Assembly: GCA_021648525.1 (NCBI GenBank)
Contig: JAKISP010000028.1
Span: 1-53,377 of the forward strand
Direction: 5' to 3'
DNA length: 53,377 nucleotides
Source: Gammaproteobacteria bacterium
Lineage (GTDB): Bacteria > Pseudomonadota > Gammaproteobacteria > SZUA-140
Positions within the stretch are counted from its first letter, which is position 1. Each line of letters starts with the position of its first letter. Under the pieces are notes generated by a model that saw only the letters and a program-made list of their open reading frames with translations, had not been told where the DNA came from and ran no database searches. This document shows, one piece after another, positions 17,136-26,351 of the stretch. The position numbers and the translations under genes were made by a program.

Positions 17136-17594
17136 ATGGCTGATGATGGATCTGCACAATCGACAACGGTATGGCCGTTACCAAAATTTTACTTTGAGGT
17201 AAAATGGGATAGCGAAGTACTCTCATTTCAGGAAGTGTCTGGGCTTGATATTGAAGCGCAGCCGATTGAGTATCGCCATGGTGATAGTCCTGAATTTTCT
17301 ACCATTAAAATGCCGGGGCTCAAGAAGTCTAGCAACGTGACCATGAAAAAAGGTGTTTTCAAGTCTGATAATAAATTCTGGGACTGGTTTAATCAGATTA
17401 AAATGAACACCGTGAAGCGTGTGCCCGTGACGATTAGTCTGCTAGATGAAGCGAAGGCACCGACCATGGTGTGGACGCTGACAAACGCCTGGCCAACCAA
17501 GATCACAGGGACTGATCTTAAGGCGGATGGTAATGAAGCCGCGATTGAGACGATTGAGATTGTGCATGAAGGGATAACGATCGCAAACGCGTAA
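17136..17594 (+). CDS. Inner tube protein (Pvc1/Afp1-like, T4 gp19 family)
   Basis: This encodes 152 residues. WPLPKFYFEVKWDSEVLSFQ and EVSGLDIEAQPIEYRHG are the conserved tube N-terminus; GVFKSDNKFWDWFNQI and WTLTNAWPTKITGTDLKADG complete the fold. Hexameric rings of this protein form the rigid tube. A strong GGGAGG site precedes the ATG in a 66-base AT-rich gap, fitting the high dose a tube protein needs. Confidence 0.95.
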   Translation: MADDGSAQSTTVWPLPKFYFEVKWDSEVLSFQEVSGLDIEAQPIEYRHGDSPEFSTIKMPGLKKSSNVTMKKGVFKSDNKFWDWFNQIKMNTVKRVPVTISLLDEAKAPTMVWTLTNAWPTKITGTDLKADGNEAAIETIEIVHEGITIANA

Positions 17595-17619
17595 CACTAG
17601 CTCGTTTCAAAATGTGATG

Positions 17620-17650
17620 ACAGCCGGTGTGGTTTTGCCGCATCGGCTGT
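17620..17650 (+). terminator. Hairpin between the two tube genes
   Basis: ACAGCCG (17620-17626) pairs with CGGCTGT (17644-17650) without a following T-run. It sits 25 bases after the first tube gene and could stabilise the upstream mRNA or attenuate transcription, raising tube1 over downstream genes. Confidence 0.35.
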
Positions 17651-17681
17651 TAACTATTGCTATTACAGAGTGAATGATTGA

Positions 17682-18152
17682 ATGGCTCCTGAATCATCTT
17701 CGGTGGATGACTACCCGCTACCGGCCTTTTATTTCAAGGTCGTTTTCGCTGCGACATCAGATAGTGAAGATACTTCATTTCAGGAGGTCTCCGGGATTGG
17801 CTCCGAGATGGAGACAGAAGATTTAGCGGAAGGTGGCGAAAACCGTTTTTCTCATCGTCTTCCTAAATCGCTTAAGCACCCTAAACTGGTCTTAAAGCGG
17901 GGTATCGCAGTGATGGATTCTCCGTTGGTGGCATGGTGTCAGGATATATTAGACGGGGAGTTTATTAAGCCCATTGAGTCAATGGAGGTTGAGGTCTCGC
18001 TGATGAATGAAGAGGGCGAGCCGACACGTGTGTGGTCGTTTATCAATGCCTTTCCGGTCAATTGGGACGTTGAGGGTTTTAATTCAACCAAGAATGAAAT
18101 TGCAATCGAGAAGATTGAATTAAGCTACAGTTATTTTGACAGGGTGGTGTGA
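17682..18152 (+). CDS. Second tube / tube-initiator protein (Pvc5/Afp5-like)
   Basis: This encodes 156 residues, paralogous to the first tube protein: YPLPAFYFKVVFAATSDSED, FQEVSGIGSEMETEDLAEGG, and WSFINAFPVNWDVEGFNSTK near the end. In Afp and PVC the Afp5 protein forms the first tube layer between spike hub and the main tube. The gene order (tube, tube2, Pvc6, Pvc7, spike) supports the same role. Confidence 0.92.
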   Translation: MAPESSSVDDYPLPAFYFKVVFAATSDSEDTSFQEVSGIGSEMETEDLAEGGENRFSHRLPKSLKHPKLVLKRGIAVMDSPLVAWCQDILDGEFIKPIESMEVEVSLMNEEGEPTRVWSFINAFPVNWDVEGFNSTKNEIAIEKIELSYSYFDRVV

Positions 18153-18157
18153 AAACG

Positions 18158-18328
18158 ATGACGATTGAAGTGAGACAACTGGTGATCAGATCAAGTGTTC
18201 AGTCAGAAACGGCAGTGGTTACCAATGAGCAGCAGCTGATGGAGACCATTGCGGCACTGCGAGATGAGTTGATGTCTGAATGTCGTGAAATGGTGAGTGA
18301 ATGTGTACGTGACAGTGCTGAGCGTTAG
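18158..18328 (+). CDS. Small Pvc6/Afp6-like protein (DUF5908)
   Basis: This encodes 56 residues starting MTIEVRQLVIRSSVQ, followed by a helical tail with Glu/Arg repeats. The opening MxIEIRELVIRxxV pattern and the position between tube2 and the LysM adaptor match the DUF5908 family of eCIS clusters. Stop-to-start spacing is 5 bases upstream and 9 downstream. It is too short for most ORF finders and likely to be missed. Confidence 0.75.
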   Translation: MTIEVRQLVIRSSVQSETAVVTNEQQLMETIAALRDELMSECREMVSECVRDSAER

Positions 18329-18337
18329 GGTTTAACG

Positions 18338-19012
18338 ATGGCTGATGGTGAAAAAAAGCGCCTGGCGATATCCCCCTGTACTGATAATGATGGCAAGTTG
18401 TCCGTTGATGAGGGCACCGTATTTGAGGTGATGATTAACCCCGCTAGTTACAGTCATGCCCATTCGATTAGTTACAATAAAAAAGAGGCGATTGGTCAGG
18501 CGGGTGCCGAGACCAAATTTGGCAGCATTGATGCTGAAAAGGTCAATTTCGATATTGTACTGGATGGAACCGGGGTGGTGAATGTTGCGGGTGTCGCGGA
18601 TGTAAAAACGCAGGTGAAATCACTGAGTGACATTATTTATCAATACGATGGTAACAAGCACGAAACGAATATTGTGCGCCTGTTGTGGGGAAGCCTGATT
18701 TTTTATGGCCGTCTCGATACGATGTCGATTGAATACACGCTGTTTAAACCGAGTGGTGAACCACTGCGAGCGAAAATTAAACTCGCATTTTCCAGTTTTC
18801 TCAGCAAAGAAGAAGAGGCGCTAATGGCGAATCGTTCTTCACCAGACCTGAGCCACTATGTTGAGGTTCAGGCGGGCGATACGTTGCCGTTGCTGTGTTA
18901 CCGGATCTATAAGGATAGTGCCTACTATCTTGAAGTGGCGCGGGTGAACAACCTGAGTCGCTTCCGCCATCTTGAGCCGGGTACCCGCTTGCACTTTCCT
19001 CCATTACGGTGA
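18338..19012 (+). CDS. LysM-containing tube/spike adaptor (Pvc7/Afp7-like)
   Basis: This encodes 224 residues. The N-terminal domain carries VFEVMINPASYSHAHSISYN, the CIS tube-adaptor signature; residues about 170-224 are a LysM-like module (VQAGDTLPLLCYRIYKD and LEVARVNNLSRFRHLEPGTR). In known particles the homologue links the inner tube with the spike hub. It is packed between Pvc6-like and spike genes. Confidence 0.92.
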   Translation: MADGEKKRLAISPCTDNDGKLSVDEGTVFEVMINPASYSHAHSISYNKKEAIGQAGAETKFGSIDAEKVNFDIVLDGTGVVNVAGVADVKTQVKSLSDIIYQYDGNKHETNIVRLLWGSLIFYGRLDTMSIEYTLFKPSGEPLRAKIKLAFSSFLSKEEEALMANRSSPDLSHYVEVQAGDTLPLLCYRIYKDSAYYLEVARVNNLSRFRHLEPGTRLHFPPLR

Positions 19013-19015
19013 TGT

Positions 19016-20809
19016 ATGGCTGATTCTCCAAATTTAAATGGTGGTGGGGTGATTAAGTTGAGCGTGTTCTCCGATGGAACCGCGATCGATGAAGATGTAC
19101 AGGTGGTGTCGGTTAGTGTGATTAAGTCGGTTAATAAAGTGCCATTCGCTAAGCTGGTACTGCTGGATGGTGATATGCCTGAGCGGGATTTCCCGCTGAG
19201 TAATTCTGACCAGTTTAAACCAGGGAAAGCGATTAAAATTAATGCGGGCTACGATGATGATGAAGAGACCATTTTTGAAGGGATCGTGATTCGTCACGGA
19301 ATTAAAATGGGTGCTGATAATTTTAGCCGACTGGTGATCGAATGCCGTGATAAGGCAGTGGCAATGACGGTCGGACGGAAAAATGCCAACTATATCGACT
19401 CGAAAGATAGCGATGTCATCACCACATTGATTGGAAATTCGAGCGGTTTGACTGCCGCTGTTGAGGCCAGCACCACCCAGCATAAAGAGTTGGTGCAGTA
19501 TTATAGTACCGACTGGGATTTTATGCTCTCGCGTGCTGAGGTTAATGGCATGGTGGTCTGTGTCGAGGCAGGTAAAGTCACGGTTGGCCCACCACTTGGC
19601 AGTGAAGCGGCTACGTTGGTGGTGACGTATGGTGAAGATATGATGGAGTTTAGCGCCGATCTGGATGCGCGAAGTCAACTAACCTCTGTTGAAAGTGTTG
19701 CCTGGGACCCCGCGACACAGGCGCTGGCGAGTGAAACGGCGAGCAAAACCACCGTGGGTGAAAGCGGTAACATTACCTCTGATGAGTTAGCAGAGGTGCT
19801 TGGGTTAGATAAGTTCTGTCTGCAGTCACCTGTACCGCAGGAGAGCGAAGCGCTAAGCGGCTGGGCGAAGGGACAGCAGCTTAAAGCGGCGTTGGCCCGT
19901 ATCCGTGGGCGGACGAAATTTCAGGGAAGCGCGCTGGCCAAAGTGGGTGGTGTGATTGAGCTGGCAGGCGTCGGCGAACGATTTAACGGCACGGTGTATG
20001 TGAGTGGTGTTGAGCATGAGATCGTCAACGGCCAGTGGAGTACACGAGCTGAATTTGGCATGTCTGATAACTGGTTCGCTGAACAGCGAGACCTGGTGGC
20101 GCCACCTGCTGCGGGTCTGCTACCGGGTGTCGAAGGGTTACAGATAGGCGTGGTGATGAAGCTGGATGCGGACCCTGCTGGTGAGTCCAGGATTCAGGTG
20201 AAATTACCCATCATGCAGGCGGAGACGGAGGGTGTCTGGGCGAGGCTGGCCAACCTTCACGCCTCGCAGGGGTTTGGTGCATTTTTTATTCCTGAGATTG
20301 ATGATGAAGTGATTGTTGGTTATCTCAATAATGACCCTAACCACCCGATCATACTGGGCAGCCTCTATAGCAGTAAACATGCGACGCCTTATGAATTGAC
20401 GGCGGACAATTTTATCAAGGGTCTGGTGACAAAAGAGACGCTCAAAATTGAGCTGGATGATGAAAAGAAAATTATTACCATTGTCACGCCAGGTGAAAAT
20501 ACGGTGGTGTTGAGTGACGATGGCAAGTCAATTTTGTTGCAGGATCAAAGCGGGAATAAGGTTGAGTTGAACGATGGTGGTATCACGATTGATAGCCCTA
20601 AAGATATTACCATTAGTGCTAAAGGAAAAATCTCGATGGAGGCAGTTGGCAATGTTGAAGTGACCTCTTCGGGCGGGGATGTCACGGTCGATGGTTTAAA
20701 TATTACCCATACCGCTAATATTGGATTTACTGCGACGGGGAATGCCTCGGCTGAGCTATCTGCATCGGGGCAGACGACAGTAAAAGGTGCCATGGTGATG
20801 ATTAACTAG
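19016..20809 (+). CDS. Spike protein (VgrG-like, Pvc8/Afp8)
   Basis: This encodes 597 residues. Residues 1-360 are the gp27-like hub (FEGIVIRHGIKMGADNFSRL, YYSTDWDFMLSRAEVNGMVV). About 378-460 is the gp5-type OB fold (IPEIDDEVIVGYLNNDPNHP, IILGSLYSSKHATPYELT). About 480-597 is a short beta-helix rich in repeating V/I and D/G. The trimer forms the piercing needle at the baseplate centre and carries the PAAR tip encoded next. Confidence 0.95.
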   Translation: MADSPNLNGGGVIKLSVFSDGTAIDEDVQVVSVSVIKSVNKVPFAKLVLLDGDMPERDFPLSNSDQFKPGKAIKINAGYDDDEETIFEGIVIRHGIKMGADNFSRLVIECRDKAVAMTVGRKNANYIDSKDSDVITTLIGNSSGLTAAVEASTTQHKELVQYYSTDWDFMLSRAEVNGMVVCVEAGKVTVGPPLGSEAATLVVTYGEDMMEFSADLDARSQLTSVESVAWDPATQALASETASKTTVGESGNITSDELAEVLGLDKFCLQSPVPQESEALSGWAKGQQLKAALARIRGRTKFQGSALAKVGGVIELAGVGERFNGTVYVSGVEHEIVNGQWSTRAEFGMSDNWFAEQRDLVAPPAAGLLPGVEGLQIGVVMKLDADPAGESRIQVKLPIMQAETEGVWARLANLHASQGFGAFFIPEIDDEVIVGYLNNDPNHPIILGSLYSSKHATPYELTADNFIKGLVTKETLKIELDDEKKIITIVTPGENTVVLSDDGKSILLQDQSGNKVELNDGGITIDSPKDITISAKGKISMEAVGNVEVTSSGGDVTVDGLNITHTANIGFTATGNASAELSASGQTTVKGAMVMIN

Positions 20810-20866
20810 TTTGCTAGACAATGATTGTTTTGATGAGTCGTTCGTTCAATATTTTATGAGGGGAGT

Positions 20867-21160
20867 ATGATGCCACCAGCAGCAAGAATTACGGATATGC
20901 ATACCTGTCCAATGGTGACCGGAGTTGTGCCGCATGTTGGCGGGCCGGTGATTGGGCCGGGTGTGCCAACGGTGATGATTGGTAAAATGCCTGCGGCAGT
21001 GGTTGGTGATAGCTGTGTCTGTGTTGGGCCGCCAGATACGATCGCCAAAGGCTCGGCAACAGTGATGATTGGCGGTAAACCCGCGGCCAGGCTGGGTGAC
21101 ACAACGGGCCATGGTGGCAGTGTGGTACTGGGTTGTTTCACTGTGATGATTGGTGGTTAG
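20867..21160 (+). CDS. PAAR-domain spike tip (Pvc10/Afp10-like)
   Basis: This encodes 97 residues with the full PAAR pattern: PPAARITDMHTCPM at the start, GGPVIGPGVPTVMIGKMPAA, GDSCVCVGPPD and GKPAARLGDTTGHGG. His and Cys residues in these strings bind the metal at the cone tip. It sharpens the VgrG spike. No effector domain is fused to it. Confidence 0.94.
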   Translation: MMPPAARITDMHTCPMVTGVVPHVGGPVIGPGVPTVMIGKMPAAVVGDSCVCVGPPDTIAKGSATVMIGGKPAARLGDTTGHGGSVVLGCFTVMIGG

Positions 21161-21165
21161 TGGCG

Positions 21166-21597
21166 ATGGCAAAAACCGCTTCAGATAAGCAGTTCTTAGG
21201 CACGGGATGGGGTTTCCCACCGACGTTTAATAAAAGTGCGAATGGCATGAGTGTCGAGATGGTGTCGAATCATCAGGACATTAATGAGAGCCTGCGTATT
21301 TTGCTCGATACTGCGCCAGGTGAGCGGGTGATGTTCCCTACTTACGGTTGCGGCATCAAACGCATGGTATTCGAAAAGATTGATGAAAGCATGATGACAG
21401 CGCTCAAGGATACGATTGCTCGTTCAGTTTTATTTTTTGAGCCACGTATTACCCTGAACAGCATTGATGTAGACCTGACGGATCAGTTTAATGGCTGTGT
21501 CAGATTTCGTCTTAATTACACCGTGCGCACGACCAATAATAGAAGCAATATCGTTTACCCATACTATATTAACGAAGGTAGCAATGTGCGTCTTTGA
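21166..21597 (+). CDS. Baseplate wedge protein, gp25/GPW family (Pvc9/Afp9-like)
   Basis: This encodes 143 residues from the ATG at 21166, 6 bases after the PAAR stop; the frame extends upstream inside the PAAR gene. LGTGWGFPPTFNK, then INESLRILLDTAPGERVMFP and TYGCGIKRMVFE are the gp25 core, including the EPR-like motif region (here PGERVM). It joins sheath to baseplate and triggers polymerisation in related systems. Confidence 0.93.
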   Translation: MAKTASDKQFLGTGWGFPPTFNKSANGMSVEMVSNHQDINESLRILLDTAPGERVMFPTYGCGIKRMVFEKIDESMMTALKDTIARSVLFFEPRITLNSIDVDLTDQFNGCVRFRLNYTVRTTNNRSNIVYPYYINEGSNVRL

Positions 21598-21621
21598 TGC
21601 AAAAGGTGATAGCGCGTAGTC

Positions 21622-24600
21622 ATGAAGGATCGCAGCGCAAATAGCAGAATTATCGATGGCACTGATCAGTGGCAGCGTGAGCCATTGCCATTTCAACCCT
21701 GTTATTTCAATGCCGATGAGATGAGTTTTGAGATGCTGCTGTCGATGGCATCTGAGTATGCTGAGAACTTTAATTACTACAATGTGGTCAATCAGAAAGA
21801 TGGCAGTTGGGGTTCGCTTTTTAATGCCAATGAAGTCGTGATTATGGTACTCATCGCGACCCACGATCTGCCACGACTCACATTAGAATTCTCTCGTCTG
21901 GAGTCATCCAGTATAGTGGCACATGCTGAATATGTGGTGCAAGTGGCATCAATGCTTGATTACTGGCTGCAGCGCCTTGCTTCTGCATCGACTGAATCGG
22001 CGGTTGTCGTGCGCCGTCATATTCATGATATGGCCAGTATGAATCTGCTGGATGGCTTACATACTGCCGCTGATATTATTTATCGCAGTGAGGATGGTCT
22101 TGAACGATTAGAGGCGGTCAATATTTCGGGATTGAGTCCCGTGTGGAATATTCATCGGGATGGTGATCTTTTTTCTTTTTCACAGGCACGCGAACTAGAT
22201 CTAAATGATTATCTGGCAGTGAAGGCGCAGCTTGAGTCTACGCTACTTAAGATGGTTGAGGCGGTACGCTACCTGAAAACAGTGGTCGTTGGCGCATTAG
22301 AACAGTCGTTAAAAGGCCAGGCGCATGAACCTGCGATTGGCCTTTATATGGTGTTCCTGCATTTATATCAGGCCGCACAAAAGCGACTTAACCATTTTAC
22401 CGCGCGCCACCTTGATTTTTATTATCGCGACTGTCTGCAGACAGCACCACGCAAGCGAAAAACAGAGAGCCTGTTTTTAAAGTTTGAGCCAGCAGCAGGC
22501 GCCAAACCATTTATTGTCGATAGTGAACTTGCCTTTACATCAGAAAAAAATAGCAGAGCGACTAATCTACTGTATCACCTTAAAGAGCCGTTACTCGTGC
22601 GGCGCGCCCACGTGTGTTCATTAAAGACGTTGTATCTACAGCGGAATCGGCTGATGTCACCGGAATGTGAGATGGGCCATGTTACCCGAATGAAATTTTA
22701 TGAGCGGACGTTATCGCAGGAGAAAGAGGTGGAGATTGCGGTGATGCCATTCTTTGGCGATGTAAAAAGCGGCGTGCAGTTAGCCGGTATGACTGATGCG
22801 ATAACCGGGTTTAGTATTGCCTCGCCGATTATGGCATTGAAAGAGGGGCGGAGAGAGATTGAACTGACGATCGACTTTATGGTGCCAGATACTATAACCA
22901 TCGATCATGAGTTTAGTGACAAACGTATCGTTGATTCGGTCGACAGTTTCAGATCATGGTTTGGAAAAATATTTAGTTACTATCTGCTGATGGGAACGGC
23001 CTTTCTTAATGAGGCACGTCGCACCCGAATGGTTGAACTGATTACTCAATATGATGAAGATGGCGCTTGTGAAAAATTATTAGAAAGCGATTGGGAGGAA
23101 CTGTTCTACCGCCTGTTAAAGCGACCTTTTGCGATTTCATTGAGCGCAGAAGATGGTTGGTTAACGGTTAACGACTATCTCATTTCCCCCGCAATAGAAG
23201 ATGATAACGGTAGTAATAGTGGCCTTAAAGTGACCTTGTCGCTGGACCATAGTGTCGCCGCGGTGATTCCATACAATAGTGAAATACATGGGGGGAACCG
23301 TGTCTGTGAGCTGCCAATGATTAATGTGCTGATTGATCCTGAGGCCAGCTTTTTCTCCTATTCGCTGTTGAACTCGCTTGCGGTTAGCAGTGTGGAGATT
23401 GATGTTGCCGTAACGGGTGTGAAAGACGTTGTTATTTCAAATCACCTCGGGCGACTTGATCCCACCAAACCTTTTTCACCTTTTGGTCCGCTGCCGACAC
23501 GTCATTCCTATCTGGTGGTGGGCAGCCGGGAAGCGGCAGGAAAGCAGGTGACCCGTATGGAACTAGCACTGGAATGGGGTGACCTGCCGATGGATATCGG
23601 TGGTTTCCCGACGTATTACCAAGGGTATGACTTTGCACCATTGAGCTCAAATTTTGAAGCTGAAATAACAGTGCTGCAAAATGGTAACTGGATGCCGAAT
23701 AAGGCAGAAACACAGTACCGGGCAGGCCTGTTTGAGAGTGGCAAAGGCGGTGTAGTGCGCGATAAAAAAACGGTTTTTGTCGGCGCTGCTGGCTATTTTA
23801 AACCGCTGGATAGTGCTGAAATAGATCAACGTTTTGAATATCGGTCTGGCGCGCGTAATGGCTTTGTTCGCCTGCAAATGTCTTCGCCTGACAGTGCCTT
23901 TGGGCATGCGGAATACCCGCAGCTATTAACGCGTATATTGACAGAAAACAGTCGCAGGAAAAAGCCGATAGCCGTGCCTAACCCACCTTATACGCCGTTA
24001 ATAAAGCAGATATTACTCAGCTATAAAGCGCATAGCGTTATTAAAATGGGGGTTGATTTCCCACTCAACCAACCATCAATGGATGAACGTTTTTTTCATG
24101 TACACCCCTTTGGTGTCAAACAGGAATATCCGACTGCGAAAAAACACAGAGTACAACTTTTCCCTCATTATGAAGATGATGGCAATCTGTTTATTGGAAT
24201 TGAAGCCGCTGAATTGAATGGCACGCTTAATCTCTATTTTGATCTGGATGAAGAGACGACAAGCCCCTCTCTCTCTTCCCGTTCACTGATGCGCTGGTAC
24301 TGCTTAACGAAAAATGGATGGCGCTTGCTTGAACCTAACAGACTCTTATCTGATTCGACAGAAGGTTTTCTGATGTCAGGTGTGGTGACCGTTGATTTAC
24401 CTGTGGGCATGATTAGCGATAGTCTGGTGATGCCGACGGGGCAATACTGGCTTAAAGTGGCGACGAGTGGCGCGCTTGAGAGCTTTGCTGGACTCAGTGC
24501 GATTGTTACTAATGTGGCCCAGCTGGAATGCGCCGTTAAAACAGTCGAAAGCAACGAAAGGATGAAGGCATTTGATCGCGATACGGTGTGGCGGAGTGTC

Positions 24601-25434
24601 GCCAAAGTGGCTGGTCTTGCTGAGCTGAGTACTGTTGGACACCCCTCTGGTGGGCGTGCCGCAGAAGATGAACGGCATTACAGAAAGCGCGTGAGTGAAC
24701 GGCTGCGACATAAAGGGCGAGCATCGACCAGCTGGGATTACGAGCGCCTTGTTTTAGAGCGTTTTCCGGCGATCTATAAGGTAAAGTGTTTTCCGAACAC
24801 GGTCTGTTATGACGATGCACCACACCCTGGCAATATTCTGGTGGTGGTTGTGCCGGAGATAAAGCTAAAGCAAGCGGCTGATCGTACTTGCGAGCGTGGC
24901 ATGGTCAATAGCGCAGAACTGGTTCGCGTTCGAACATTTATTCAAAAACTGGTCTCACCCTTTGTGACGGTCGAGGTGAGGAATCCCGCGTACGAACGCA
25001 TTCAGGTGAGATGTACAGTGAAGTTTGCTGGCGATATTAATGCGGGGGGGCTTTACATTAATCAATTAAACCAGGCGCTGTCAGATTATATCTGCCCCTG
25101 GTGTGATACCGGTTATCAGGCGAAATTTGGTTGGGTTATCCGTGCAGATGATATTGAATCATATATCCGTGAATTAGACTATGTGGATTTTGTGACTAAC
25201 TTTTCAATGCTTCATATCACAGATGAGGCGAATGAAAAACATACCCTGAAAGATACCGCCAAACAGGATAACCGGCATGATGCCATGATTGAACCACGAT
25301 ATCCGTGGAGTCTTGCGGTGCCGATGCGCCGCCACTTTATTGAGACAGCAACGAGTGTTGAACCTGTTGAGGCAAAACCAACCGGGGTCAATGAACTTGA
25401 AATTGGTCGCACTTTTATTATTGGTAGAAACTGA
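21622..25434 (+). CDS. Large baseplate protein, J-like (Pvc11/Afp11-like)
   Basis: This encodes 1270 residues, in the range of Afp11/PVC11 and longer than phage gpJ. The long N-terminal part is poorly conserved; the opening LPFQPCYFNADEMSFEMLLS is typical. The C-terminal third holds the gpJ core: EDERHYRKRVSERLRHKGRA, WDYERLVLERFPAIYKVKCF and RNPAYERIQVRCTVKF. It forms the wedge of the baseplate with the Pvc12-like protein. Confidence 0.93.
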   Translation: MKDRSANSRIIDGTDQWQREPLPFQPCYFNADEMSFEMLLSMASEYAENFNYYNVVNQKDGSWGSLFNANEVVIMVLIATHDLPRLTLEFSRLESSSIVAHAEYVVQVASMLDYWLQRLASASTESAVVVRRHIHDMASMNLLDGLHTAADIIYRSEDGLERLEAVNISGLSPVWNIHRDGDLFSFSQARELDLNDYLAVKAQLESTLLKMVEAVRYLKTVVVGALEQSLKGQAHEPAIGLYMVFLHLYQAAQKRLNHFTARHLDFYYRDCLQTAPRKRKTESLFLKFEPAAGAKPFIVDSELAFTSEKNSRATNLLYHLKEPLLVRRAHVCSLKTLYLQRNRLMSPECEMGHVTRMKFYERTLSQEKEVEIAVMPFFGDVKSGVQLAGMTDAITGFSIASPIMALKEGRREIELTIDFMVPDTITIDHEFSDKRIVDSVDSFRSWFGKIFSYYLLMGTAFLNEARRTRMVELITQYDEDGACEKLLESDWEELFYRLLKRPFAISLSAEDGWLTVNDYLISPAIEDDNGSNSGLKVTLSLDHSVAAVIPYNSEIHGGNRVCELPMINVLIDPEASFFSYSLLNSLAVSSVEIDVAVTGVKDVVISNHLGRLDPTKPFSPFGPLPTRHSYLVVGSREAAGKQVTRMELALEWGDLPMDIGGFPTYYQGYDFAPLSSNFEAEITVLQNGNWMPNKAETQYRAGLFESGKGGVVRDKKTVFVGAAGYFKPLDSAEIDQRFEYRSGARNGFVRLQMSSPDSAFGHAEYPQLLTRILTENSRRKKPIAVPNPPYTPLIKQILLSYKAHSVIKMGVDFPLNQPSMDERFFHVHPFGVKQEYPTAKKHRVQLFPHYEDDGNLFIGIEAAELNGTLNLYFDLDEETTSPSLSSRSLMRWYCLTKNGWRLLEPNRLLSDSTEGFLMSGVVTVDLPVGMISDSLVMPTGQYWLKVATSGALESFAGLSAIVTNVAQLECAVKTVESNERMKAFDRDTVWRSVAKVAGLAELSTVGHPSGGRAAEDERHYRKRVSERLRHKGRASTSWDYERLVLERFPAIYKVKCFPNTVCYDDAPHPGNILVVVVPEIKLKQAADRTCERGMVNSAELVRVRTFIQKLVSPFVTVEVRNPAYERIQVRCTVKFAGDINAGGLYINQLNQALSDYICPWCDTGYQAKFGWVIRADDIESYIRELDYVDFVTNFSMLHITDEANEKHTLKDTAKQDNRHDAMIEPRYPWSLAVPMRRHFIETATSVEPVEAKPTGVNELEIGRTFIIGRN

Positions 25435-25437
25435 GTC

Positions 25438-26292
25438 ATGGCAAAAAATGATAGAAGCACATTAAAAAAATTCTTTAGTGAAGGTGAGCTGCCCACTGAA
25501 GAGAAATTTTCTGACTTGATTGATTCATCCCTTAATGTGGTGGATGAAGGGTTTGATAAAAGTGCTGAACACGGTTTTGAAATATCCACCACCGGCAGTA
25601 GCGAGAGAATGCTGAGTTTTTTTCGTACGATCGCCTCAAAATACCCCGCCTGGTCAATTAGCTACGAGAAGGATCAGGATAAACTGGTATTTAATAAAGT
25701 CACCCAGGATAACAACGTGAAGCCAGTGGTTACCTTGAGCCCGGAAGGACGCGTTGGGATCGATAATGAGAAACCAGAATGGACGCTCGATGTCGGTGGA
25801 TTTGTTAGTGCGTATGGCAGAATTGGCACCAATAATGAGGAACAGAAAACGATCCCGGCAAATGGTGAGTGGTACGATATTACGGAAGTGCTGACCGGCT
25901 GCCATGGTATCGAAGTGATGGCAGGTGTAGGCAGCCCGCGCACTGGAAAATATGCGTTGATGAAGGCGACAGCGCTTAATACGTTTAACCCGAGCGGCTG
26001 GTTGTTTAACTTTCTTAATTTAAAGAAACGAATCCATTATCAGCAGGCTTATTATCTGTTTTTTACCCATAAAATAAAATTACGCTGGCAATCCGTGGAA
26101 GGAAAAAATAAGGGTGAGGAGCGCCAGTACACCTTGCAAATGCGTACCAATAGTAATTATGGTGGCGGGGTTCGTGTGCGCTTTTATTTGACCCGGTTAT
26201 GGTTTGATGATGGTATGCATGAATCATGGCTCACCCCATCAGATCCTGCTGTTGAGCGTCGTGCTGATAACAGTGGTGTGGATAGTCAGTAA
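25438..26292 (+). CDS. Tail-fibre/receptor-binding-like protein
   Basis: This encodes 284 residues. A short helical start (LKKFFSEGELPTEEKFSDLI) is followed at about 100-125 by SPEGRVGIDNEKPEWTLDVG, a variant of the RVGIGTxxPxxxLDVxG string that recurs in phage and eCIS tail fibres. The remaining 150 residues are a beta-rich C-terminal domain. It sits between the two baseplate genes, 3 bases after baseplate J. It likely mediates attachment of the particle; being short, it may bind the producer's own envelope. Confidence 0.65.
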   Translation: MAKNDRSTLKKFFSEGELPTEEKFSDLIDSSLNVVDEGFDKSAEHGFEISTTGSSERMLSFFRTIASKYPAWSISYEKDQDKLVFNKVTQDNNVKPVVTLSPEGRVGIDNEKPEWTLDVGGFVSAYGRIGTNNEEQKTIPANGEWYDITEVLTGCHGIEVMAGVGSPRTGKYALMKATALNTFNPSGWLFNFLNLKKRIHYQQAYYLFFTHKIKLRWQSVEGKNKGEERQYTLQMRTNSNYGGGVRVRFYLTRLWFDDGMHESWLTPSDPAVERRADNSGVDSQ

Positions 26293-26351
26293 TATGCCCG
26301 AGATGATCTCATCTGCTTGCTTAGTCTTCCAGCATGATCGAGGACGTTGTC

